Source: Mercurialis annua (taxonomy: Eukaryota; Streptophyta; Magnoliopsida; Malpighiales; Euphorbiaceae). Taken from it: 64,000 bases of DNA. The position numbers were made by a program, and so were the translations under genes. The DNA lies in NCBI RefSeq assembly GCF_937616625.2, contig NC_065576.1, positions 18,068,001 through 18,132,000 of the forward strand. Reading direction: 5' to 3'. Below are positions 25,313 to 34,694 of the stretch, piece after piece (within the stretch, counting starts at the first letter, position 1; the number at the start of each line of letters is the position of its first letter). A model generated the notes under the pieces. That model ran no database searches, was not told the origin of the DNA, and saw nothing but the letters and a program-made list of their open reading frames with translations.

Positions 25313-25500
25313 TTTGGTTTCAAACCAAGGCCAATTGCTTGCTATGTGTTTACTCTGTTAAATATGGTTGTGTCTTAGGAACTACTGCGGATATAGGATT
25401 CTGTCATGTCTTTAAAAATGTCATCTTTTGATTTTAAAACATTCTGCCTACACCAATAGGATTGCGTCGAGTCAGTCATTATATGTTGATTTGATGCTAG
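25313..25500 (+). other. Leader conserved with the LARD: candidate packaging/dimerisation region
   Basis: Begins with the near-palindrome TTGGTTTCAAACCAA and continues with GGAACTACTGCGGATATAGG. The same order and near-identical text follow the PBS of element A (34695-34870), although A has no gag or pol. Conservation between an autonomous-type and a non-coding element in this place fits a cis-acting RNA signal (inference). Confidence 0.5.
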
Positions 25501-25637
25501 TAAATGTTAATTTTATTTTACTTGGGTGATTATTTTACTGCTGTTGATTTCTTGGGAAATCCTTTATGTTGCTTGTTTTGTTCATACTTGGGTATGAAAT
25601 ATCTGTTATTTAAATTGTTGTTGTTCAATCTTAGGAT

Positions 25638-26985
25638 ATGGACAACTTTGTTCGTACTCGTGCTCGTGCTCCGGTAGAGCAAGAAGCTGTGGCGGATGAT
25701 GCGATTTCCATGGAAGTCGATCAGAACGTACCACCAGTTCCGGCCAATGCTGGACGTGGTAGAGGTAGAGGTGCTGGCAGAGGTAGAGGCAGAGGAGCTG
25801 GTGCTGGTAGAGGTGGAGCTAGAGGACGTGGTGCAGCAGGTGTTCAGGCACCGAATGTACAGGAGGCACCGAATGTGCAGCAGGCACCAGGGGTGCAACA
25901 GGCACCGAATATGCAGGCATTCGACTTCACTACTTTCTTGGCTGGGATTGTCGAGATGCAGAACAACCAGGCTCTTTTGCAGAATCAGTGTACTGTACTG
26001 GGTCAGTTAGCGTAGCAACAGCAACCTCAGGCTGGTGCTGTAGCTGGTATGGGTGGACTTGCTGGTGACGTTCACATTCTGACAGACAGAGAATTGGTGA
26101 TAACCTACACGAAGTTGAATCTGACTTCTTTTGATGGTACTGGGGATGCTCTTAACTTCTTGGAAGAGTTTGAGTACAATAGTCAGAGGATTCAAGCTAC
26201 TGATCGTCAATCAGTGATGCTTGTGGAGATGTCGCTGAAGGGTCCAGCCAAGGACTGCTTTTGCGATAACATCATACCAGATATGGCTACATTGTCTTGG
26301 GCTGATTTTGTGACAAGGTTCAGAGGTTACTATCTACCTTTCTCTGTTACTGAAAATTTCAGAGAAAAGCTGCTGAGTTTGAAGAAAGGGGATAGATCAG
26401 TGACAGACTACACTACAGAGTTTGTCTGTTTGGGGCGGTTTGCTACAAATCTACAGGGTGATCGGAATTTCTTCCTTTGCTGATAGGGGCAGACATGGAG
26501 TTTGCTCGGGTAGTGGACAGTGCTCGACGGATGGAGAATTCGTTGATTCAGTTTGGGACGATCTCCGACCCTTTCCAGAATCAGAAGGGAAAGAGTGATG
26601 TTTCTAGTGGGGGGCAACAGGCCCAGTGCAGCATGGTAGTGGGAACTACTACAGTGGCTCTTCTCAGGCCAATAAGGGGAGTCGCCGTACTCACAACATA
26701 GGGAGGCATAGTGCTAGGAGTGCTCCGTACAGCTCCAGTAGTAGTGGGAGTAACCGTGGTTCAGGACGCGGGTACAGTGGTGGATCGAACATTCCGTTCT
26801 GCCAGAATTGCAGACGCAGGCACTATGGTCAGTGTCAGTTAGCTCCTGGAGGTTGTTTTCTTGTGGCCAGCCGGGTCATTTTTCCAGGGAGTGTCCGACA
26901 TCTGGGCAGCAGATGTCTAACTTCAGTGTGGCGCAGTCGTCTTGCCAGCAATAGAGACCTGTATTTACACAGTCTGTAGGGTACT
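25638..26985 (+). pseudogene. gag: gag, decayed (RG-rich N terminus, retrotransposon gag domain, zinc knuckle)
   Basis: The capsid/nucleocapsid polyprotein that packages element RNA. The start is MDNFVRTRARAP. An RG-rich tract (about residues 38-66) follows, then APNVQ-type repeats. From 26049 comes a retrotransposon gag domain (DALNFLEEFE, SLKGPAKDCF, RSVTDYTTEF), then a Ser/Gly-rich linker and a CCHC zinc knuckle near 26851-26895 (CF, CGQPGH, REC). In-frame TAG stops are at 26013-26015 and 26952-26954, both where Gln is expected. The reading frame shifts near 26465-26476, near 26620 and at 26859-26862, the last inside the zinc knuckle. The ATG is chosen because the acceptor-like CTTAG ends four bases upstream and the gag text starts there. 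The call is secure; the product cannot be made intact. Confidence 0.88.
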
Positions 26986-27128
26986 CTCAACGTGCATCAT
27001 CCTTTGGTGGCCAGCGGGGCTGTGGTTCTGGTGGTAGAGGTTTTGGTGGCCGTGGTAACGGCGGTAGAGGTTCCAACAGTTATGGTACTGGGCAGCGTTC
27101 GCAGCAGCAGCCGCAGGGTCAGGCCAGA

Positions 27129-28022
27129 GTGTTTGCTCTTACTCCTCAGGATGCGCGTGCATCAAATGCTGTGGTGCAAGATACCATTCCGATTTCTTTT
27201 ACTGATGCTTTGGTATTATTTGATGCGGGTGCAACCCATTCGTTTGTGTCTACATGTTTTGCTGGGAAATTGGGTATGTCACCATCTGTTTTGAGTGAAC
27301 CTCTAGCTGTGTCTACACCTATGTCTGAAGGTGTAGTAGTGGACGTTGTTTATCCTTCTTGTCCAGTGGTTATTCAGGGTAGAGAATTATGTGCTGATTT
27401 GATTGTGCTTGACGTTCTTTCTTTTGATGTCATCTTGGGGATGGATTGGCTGTCGCGCCATTATGCTTCTATTAACTGCCGAGGGAAGTCAGTCGAGTTC
27501 AGGATTCCAGGTGATCTACCTTTTTCCTTTCAAGGAGAAAAGGCGGAGACACCTAAGAATCTGATTTCCGCCATCAAGGCGAAGCGGATGCTAGGCAAAG
27601 GTTGCCAGGGTTTTCTTGCTGTGGTTTGTGATTTGGAGACTAGTAGTGGTGATATGCATAGTGTTTTGATAGTGAATGAATTCACTGATGTATTTCTAGA
27701 GGAATTGCCTGGATTACCACCCGATCGTGATATTGAGTTTTGCATTGATGTGGTTTCTGGTACAGCTCCGATTTTGATAACGCCGTATCGAATGGCTCCT
27801 GCAGAGCTGAAGGAGTTTAAGGACCAGTTACAAGAATTGTTGGATAGAGGGTTCATTAAACCGAGTACTTCTCCATGGGGTGCTCCAGTTCTGTTTGTGA
27901 AGAAGAAAGACGATTCCTTTCGACTGTGTATCGACTACAGAAAGTTGAACAAGGTTACTGTCAAGAACAGATACCCTCTTCCTCGCATCGATGATTTGTT
28001 TGACCAGTTGCAAGGTGTGTAG
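27129..28022 (+). pseudogene. pol: pol part 1: aspartic protease and N-terminal reverse transcriptase
   Basis: The protease cleaves the polyprotein; its catalytic motif reads [11 protein letters not shown] (aspartate of DAG) and its C-terminal part [14 protein letters not shown]. The RT fingers follow: [32 protein letters not shown] and [14 protein letters not shown]. The frame ends at TAG 28020-28022, inside RT just before the [11 protein letters not shown] motif, which continues in the same frame. The break is therefore a single nonsense codon and not a boundary. Upstream, this frame joins the zinc-knuckle frame of gag after the TAG at 26952. Confidence 0.9.
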
Positions 28023-28889
28023 TGTTTTTCCAAGATTGATTTGAGGTCTGGGTATCATCAGCTTCGGATCCGTGATGCAGATGTGCCTAAGACTGCTTTT
28101 CGGACTCGTTATGGACATTTTGAGTTACTGGTTATGTCCTTTGGTCTGACGAACGCACCAGCAGCGTTTATGGATATGATGAACAGAGTGTTCAAGCCAT
28201 TTTTGGATCAGTTTGTTATCGTTTTCATTGATGACATTTTGATCTATTCTCGGAGTGAGGAGGAGCATGCTTACCATTTGAGGACTATGCTACAGACGTT
28301 GCGTGAGCATCAGTTGTATGCTAAGTTCTCAAAATGTGAGTTCTGGTTGGATCAGGTTACCTTTCTAGGACACGTGGTGTCGAAAGATGGGATCAAGGTT
28401 GATCCGAAGAAGATTGAGGCGGTTATGGATTGGCAGAGGCCAAGGTCAGTTACCGAGATCAGAAGTTTTCTGGGTTTAGCTGGCTACTATCGTCGGTTCG
28501 TGCAAGATTTCTCCAGAATATATGCACCGTTGACTAAGCTGACACAGAAGGGTGTTAAGTTTGAGTGGACTGACAAGTGCGAGGCGAGCTTCGAGAAGCT
28601 CAAGGAGATTTTGACTACATCTCCGGTTTTGGCATTGCCTTCTGGCATTGACGGTTTCACAGTGTATTGTGATGCGTCTCAGATTGGTTTGGGTTGCGTT
28701 CTGATGCAACATGGACAGGTGATTGCCTATGCTTCCAGACAGTTGAAGAAGCATGAGGTGAATTACCCTACTCATGATTTAGAGTTGGCAGCTGTGGTTT
28801 TTGCGCTGAAAATCTGGAGGCATTATTTGTATGGTGCTACTTGTGAGATTTTCACTGATCATAAGAGTCTGAAGTATATCTTTGATTAG
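28023..28889 (+). pseudogene. pol: pol part 2: reverse transcriptase palm/thumb and RNase H
   Basis: In the same frame as pol part 1. The RT palm is complete: [18 protein letters not shown] and the catalytic FIDDILIYS, whose two aspartates are encoded at 28230-28235. The thumb includes [15 protein letters not shown] and [12 protein letters not shown]. RNase H has its expected acidic residues in [22 protein letters not shown] and [11 protein letters not shown]. It is cut by TAG at 28887-28889, where related elements have Gln before KELNLRQ-like text. RNase H continues in frame at 28896 ([10 protein letters not shown]). Confidence 0.9.
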
Positions 28890-29467
28890 AGAGAATTGAA
28901 CTTGAGACAGAGGAGGTGGTTAGAATTGTTGGAAGACTACGACTGTACAATTCAGTACCATCCTGGTAAGGCTAATGTGGTAGCCGATGCGTTGAGTCGC
29001 AAGTCTTCGGGCAGCTTGGCTCATATTTCAGAGGTTGGGCGTAGACCCATGGTTAGAGAGTGGCACAGTTTGATAGCTTCAGGCTATGGTTTTCAGATTT
29101 CTCAAACTGGTTGTTTGTTAGCACAGTTACAAGTGCAACCCATTTTGATTGATCGGATCAAAGCTTTACAAGCTGAGGATCCACAGTTAAAACGGATTAT
29201 TGAGGAGATTCAGCAGGACAGTAATTCTGAGTTTACTTTAGTGGATGGAGTTCTGAGACATGGTTCGAGATTGTGTGTTCCGGATTCAGATGGTTTGAGG
29301 GTCCAGATTCTGAAGAAGCTCACAAGTCTTCTTATAGTGTTCATCCGGGTTCTACTAAGATGTACCATGATCTTAAGGGTACCTACTGGTGGAGCGGGAT
29401 GAAGAAGGATGTCGCTGAGTATGTTTCTAAATGTCTGACGTGCCAGCAGGTGAAGCTGGAGCATTAG
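28890..29467 (+). pseudogene. pol: pol part 3: RNase H tail and integrase zinc-binding domain, frameshifted
   Basis: The RNase H C-terminus ([17 protein letters not shown]) runs to about 29312. There the frame shifts, consistent with loss of one base near 29311-29322, and the integrase HHCC zinc domain continues in another frame ([13 protein letters not shown], then [11 protein letters not shown]). That frame ends at TAG 29465-29467, again at an expected Gln before [16 protein letters not shown]. The lesions are described only; the normal protein would run through all of them. Confidence 0.85.
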
Positions 29468-30568
29468 AGACCTTTTGGATATTTGCAGCCACTACCTATT
29501 CCAGAGTGGAAGTGGGAGCGGATTGCTATGGATTTTGTGGTTGGTTTACCACGTACTCGACAGGGGTACGATTCCATCTGGGTGATAGTTGACCGTATGA
29601 CCAAGTCAGCTCATTTCCTTCCGATTAAGGTTTCGTATACTGCTTTGAGGTTTGCTCAGTTGTACATCGACAAGATTGTCAGTTTGCATGGTGTACCGGT
29701 TTTTATTGTTTCAGACAGAGGATCTGTGTTTACTTCTAGGTTCTGGAAAGCGATACAGGAATCTTTGGGTTCTCGGTTAGATTTCAGTACAGCTTTTCAT
29801 CCTCAAACTGACGGTCAATCTGAGAGGACTATTCAGACGTTGGAGGATATGCTCAGGATGTGTGTTCTCGATTTTCAGGGTAGCTGGGATACTCATTTGC
29901 CGTTGATTGAGTTTTCTTATAACAACAGTTACCACGCGAGTATCGAGATGGCGCCGTATGAGGCTTTGTACGGGCGCAAGTGTAGATCTCCTATCTGTTG
30001 GGAGGAGGTTGGAGAGCGTAAACTCTCGGGAGCGGAGATTATTCAGATTACCGCAGAAAAGGTACCATTGATCAAACAGAGGTTAGAGACTGCTTTTAGT
30101 CGGGATAAGAGTTATGCTGATCCGAAGAGGAAAGACATTAAGTTTCATGTTGGTGATTTCGTGTTTCTTCGGGTTTCGCCTATGAAAGGCGTGGTTCGTT
30201 TTGGTGTCAAGGGGAAGTTGGCACCAAGGTATATTGGTCCTTATGAGATTTCAGAGAGGATTGGAGCTGTGGCTTATCGTCTGGTTTTGCCGCCAGACAT
30301 GTCGTTAGTGCATCCTGTATTTAACGTTTCTATGTTGAGAAAGTGCATTTCTGATCCTTCGCACGTGATTGTGCCTCAGAGTGTTATGATTGATCAAGAG
30401 CTGTCCTATGAGGAACAGCCAGTTGAGATTGTTGATACGCAAGTGCGTAAATTGCGGAACAAGGAGATTCCGATGGTCAAAGTTCTCTGGCGCAATCATT
30501 CTATAGAGGAGTGTACTTGGGAGACCGAGTCGGATATGCGGAATCGCTATCCTTTTCTATTTCCGTGA
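29468..30568 (+). pseudogene. pol: pol part 4: integrase core, GPY/F module and chromodomain
   Basis: The integrase core has the DDE residues in [19 protein letters not shown] and [18 protein letters not shown] module follows ([20 protein letters not shown]) and then a C-terminal chromodomain-like segment ([16 protein letters not shown]). A chromodomain defines chromoviruses and commonly steers insertion to heterochromatin, which fits its setting inside another element in satellite DNA. This segment is open from 29483 to its natural stop at 30566-30568, about 120 bp before the 3' LTR. It would need upstream fusion to be translated. Confidence 0.9.
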
Positions 30569-30685
30569 GGTACGATATCTTGTTTTTCGGTGACTTTTAT
30601 GATTTTTATTTGTATTACGTGTTCTCTGGTGTTAATTGCTTATCGTGTTAAATTCGAGGACGAATTTTTAATTAGTTGGGGAGAA
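30569..30685 (+). other. 3' untranslated segment with polypurine tract
   Basis: About 115 bp between the pol stop and the 3' LTR. It contains AAATTCGAGGACGAATTTTT (an inverted repeat around GAGGAC), then TTGGGGAGAA (PPT core 30678-30685) directly before TGTAATACC. The same text precedes the 3' LTR of element A and, reversed, of element B. Confidence 0.88.
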
Positions 30686-33569
30686 TGTAATACCCCGTAA
30701 ATTTCAGCATTTTTCCGACAACTTTTCCGATCGTTTTGAATTAAAAATCGAGGTTAATGGTCGGGTTCGTGTTGGTTCGTGAGTGGGTTAATTTGTGGTT
30801 TAAACATTAATTTTTTTTAAATAAAAAAAAAGGATTTGTTTGATTCCCGTTCGAGAATTGTGATTCTCGAACAAGAATCACTTGCAGGGCCTGGTCTCGT
30901 ACGAGACCAGGTGGTTCTCGAACGAGAACCAAGCCCAAAAGGGCTGTTCTCGTTCGAGAACACAATAGCTCTTTTGAGCCTTTCATCCGACCCACTTCGC
31001 ACTCATTTTCGACCCGTTTTCTTTCGTTATTTAAAGTCGATTTCTCAATGAAAAACCTAGATCACGCTGCAAACAAACCCTAGTCTCCATTTCTTTGTTG
31101 TTTCGCTGAAAAATGAAGCTGCAATCTTCATTCAAAGTGGATGTCCGGTAAGTGTTCTTAAACTCCATCATTTTCAGTTTTCGGTTTGAACGGCATTCCG
31201 TATTTTTGATCGTTCTCTCTCGTTTCTAGATCGAAATTGGTTTCGTTTGATCCCGTGGATTCTAGACTCGAGTACCTTCGATTCCCCACCTCGTTTTCGT
31301 TGAACGGTACGTGATCGACCTCGTTTCCATTCGCCGTACGGTTGTCGTTTTAGAAATGTCATAACTATTATTGTTTGATATGGTTTCTGCCGAACCATTC
31401 CTTCTCTTTGGCTTGGATTTTGGCTTCATTTATATTATAAATATCTTGGAGGATTGGTCCTTAATGGTTTAAGCTTTTGGTTGCGGTTTTAAATCCGTCA
31501 ATTCGGATCCATTGTAATGAACGTTTCACGGTTTCATTTTTGTTAAAGAGTTACTTCATTGTTGGTGTTTAAGGGCATTTGAATTATCAAGATTTCTTAG
31601 TTATGGATTTGTTAGGAGTTATGGAATTTGTTGCTTTGAAAATAATGAATCCCGTGTCAAAGATATTGAGTTTGTTAATGAAATGGAGATGGGTTATGTA
31701 TGGCGGGGTCTGTTGATGATTTGAAAATGAGAAGATGGCCAAATGGCCATATTGGTCATGAATATTGTTTTGTTTAATTCAAAGAAATCCCTTAGGTTAA
31801 ACTTTGTCAATTATTCGATAATAAATAGGATTTTGATTTGATTTTTTAATTAACAAATTGTAAATGATAGTTGTTATAATTTAAGTTAATATAATTACTC
31901 GGGTAATTATATTTGCCTTCAAATGTCGTTTTGTCAAAAGTTGGCTAAATTACAATTTAGTCCCTGAACTTATTTTTATAACTTAATTAAGTGGATTTGT
32001 GATAGGTAATTTTATATTTTGTTTTTATTATAAACAAAAGCAATTAAATTGATTTTGGATACCAAATTGGCCAAAGTATAATTTAGTCCCTAATTGGCAA
32101 AAGTACAGTTTAGTCCCTAATTGGCTAAAGTGCAATTTAATCCCTAAAATTTTATAAACTTAAAATGGTTAGATTTTTGGGTTGTAACTTGGGTTACTTA
32201 AAATTGAAGTTATTGAGTTCCGTTTTAAAATGGATTATTATTTTATTGAATTATTTTTATAAATATAAACTCGGGTTTATATTGATAAATGTTTTGAGTC
32301 GGGTTAGACTTGGGTCACCCGACAAGTGAGGTTAGCTTGGTAGTTAATGATAACTCGGCTAACCCACTATTTGAAAAATTATTTATTATTTAAAGATTAT
32401 TATATAATATTTATAAATTGGATTTTAAGCGAGAACTCAATAGACTTATATTAATTGGGTTTTATTACCTATTAGGTATTTTTGTGTTAATTTGGTTTGT
32501 TTTATTCCGACGTGTTATCTGTGCTAGTCCTATGTGGTGTCTAATACTCTCTAGAGTTAGGCTCTGTTTTTAATAATTATTTTATTTGTCTAGACCCGTC
32601 TATTGTTCGTGCTCCAGAGGTGAACCAGGATTAGTTGCTTGCCGGTATTCACGTGGATTAGCAAGCAGTGAGTTTGTACTTACTATTTACCGCTTTATTA
32701 AGTAAATTGTTATTTTAATATTAATTATATGTATTGTACGTATATTTCAAACTGTTTTTATATTATGGCTTCTAGTTGGAACATGCTACCTAATGGGCAT
32801 CATTAGGACTGCGTGCGGACCGGTAATGATCTGGGAAAGGTAATTATGGTAATGCGGTAACTCGGTGTGAGCATAGCTCTCGGGACCAGGTAGAGTAACT
32901 CGGTGTAGCTCAGCTCTCGGGACTCTGGTATAAGTGTGGTCAGTGGTAACTCGGTGTAGCTCAGCTCTCGGGACCAGACCTAATGGATTATGTTTATTAT
33001 ATAGAATTGTGGATTATGGTTCCAACTATTATTCGTAATATTGTTATTAAATGTTTTAAACGGTTTTAAAGGTTTTGCCACTTAATAAATGTAGCTAGTG
33101 GTATAAACTCATCTCAGTATATCTGACCCCGTTATTTTTCCCAATTTTCCCCAGGGCTATGATCTGAGAGAGTCTGGTGATCTCCGCATTTACTTTTCCT
33201 CGGAGGTTCTTTTTATTTTTAATAAACTGTAAAACTGTTTTATTATTAGACCGCAGTAGTAACTAGACGTCTTTATTATTATTATATATTTTGTCGGATT
33301 GGTTCGATTGGTTATATTGCATTGGCATGTTATATTATTTACATTGATTTATGATAAATCTATATTAGGCTCGGAATTGGCTAAGCATGTTATATTAACT
33401 ATTGAATATTATAACTGCTAGATTTAGGCTGAAGTCTCGGTTGCCCCCGAGCATTGGTTTTCTGCAGGTTTATGTGTTTATATGTAAATTAAAAGGCTAG
33501 CTACGGGTTTTGGTACTACATTACCCATACCCTAGTGCCGGTCGCGATTCATGAAAATGGGTCGTGACA
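30686..33569 (+). mobile_element. 3' LTR of Tekay-like element
   Basis: Begins TGTAATACCCCGTAAATTTC and ends GGGTCGTGACA, followed by the CTCGG duplication. It is nearly identical by eye to the 5' LTR apart from scattered substitutions, a shorter A-run near 30822 and the segment 32415-32466 missing from the 5' copy. The palindrome cassette is at 30850-30962. Confidence 0.94.
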
Positions 33570-33574
33570 CTCGG
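33570..33574. repeat. Target-site duplication CTCGG (right)
   Basis: Matches 22448-22452. Element A LTR sequence (CTAACCCAATATTTGATG) resumes immediately after. Confidence 0.95.
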
Positions 33575-34678
33575 CTAACCCAATATTTGATGAAATTGAT
33601 TTAAGTTATTATTTATTTATTATTTAAGTAATACTTTTCGGAACGGATTTTAAAGCGGAAACCCAATAGACTTGGCTTATTTATTTATTTGAGTATTGTG
33701 TTACTCGTTGTGGTTCATTTTTTTGAATCGGGTCAATACGTGATTAATTGTTCATTCTATTCTGGCTACATTTATGCTTGACTCGGTATTGTGCTAGTCC
33801 TATGTGGTGTCTAGTATTCTTAGAGTTAGGGGTTGAATGGATTTTAACTTATATATTATTTTAACCCGTCGACTGCTCGTGCTTCGGAGTCTACGCAGGG
33901 TTAGCTGGTTGCCAAGATTCACGTGGATTAGCAAGTTGTGAATTTGTAGTGCTATTTACCGCTTTATTAAGTACAGCAATTTATTTTAGTATTATAAATG
34001 TTTTCGAATAATTTTAAGCGATTATGGATCTGGATTGAAATGAGCTACTCGATAGGCTTGTATCGAGACTGTGTGCACCGGTAATACTCCGGGATCGGCA
34101 GACTAAGATCTTGCTTACGCTGGTAATTTGACGAGGATTTGTTCCCGTCCACTTTGGGTTTTTCAGTATGCTATGTCATACTTACGCTGGGATCATTTCA
34201 ATACTGTTATTCCATAATCATATTATATTAGTATAAAAGGTTTTGATTTAAGGGTTTTAAACTTAGTAAATGTAAATAGTATTGCGAACTCATCTCAGTA
34301 TATATGATCCCGTTGTTTTCCCAAATTTTCCAGGTTTATGATTTGAAAGCTGGTCCACTCCGATCCTTTTATTCTTCGGATGTTTATTTTTCTTTTAAAT
34401 AAATTGTCAAACTGATTTTTATCCTTAGACCGCAGTAGTAAACTAGAAGACCATATTATATTTGATGTTTGTCAGATTGGTCTGAATGGCTTTATTTTAT
34501 GCTTTGACATACTTATATGTTTAACTCTGGTTATTTATTAATTAATGTAAGTAATTATATTTAAATTGTTATATTACTTTGTATGTTTGATTTTTATCTG
34601 CAAGGCTTACTACGGGTTTTGGTACAACCATACCCATTCCCTAGCGCCGGTCGCGATCCATGAAATTGGGTCGTGACA
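33575..34678 (+). mobile_element. 5' LTR of element A, right part
   Basis: Resumes the LTR interrupted at 22452 and matches the 3' LTR from about 41100 to 42206. It carries the GCTTCGGAGTCTACGCAGG block, the TTCACGTGGATTAGCAAG block, and the terminus CGATCCATGAAATTGGGTCG ending TGACA. The PBS follows at 34683. Confidence 0.92.
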
Positions 34679-34682
34679 AACT

Positions 34683-34694
34683 TGGTATCAGAGC
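34683..34694 (+). promoter_or_regulatory. Primer binding site of element A (initiator tRNA-Met)
   Basis: TGGTATCAGAGC, 4 nt after the 5' LTR end, identical to the PBS of the Tekay-like element. Confidence 0.93.

Larger units (their letters stand above)
22453..33569 (+). mobile_element. Tekay/Del-like chromovirus (Ty3), nested in element A
   Basis: A full-length element of 11.1 kb. It has LTRs at 22453-25296 and 30686-33569, a PBS for initiator tRNA-Met, gag, protease, RT, RNase H, integrase with a C-terminal chromodomain, and the PPT GGGGAGAA. It is flanked by CTCGG duplications and lies in the 5' LTR of element A, so it is younger than A. The domain order and the protein text (for example [28 protein letters not shown]) place it with Tekay/Del chromoviruses. 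Coding regions carry several in-frame TAG stops and frameshifts, so it is not autonomous now, although the two LTRs remain very similar by eye. Confidence 0.93.

Noticed and set aside
25530..25898. A minus-strand frame of 122 codons rich in Ser/Thr.
   Set aside because: It is antisense to the RG-rich gag tract; the composition is explained by the complement of Gly/Arg codons.
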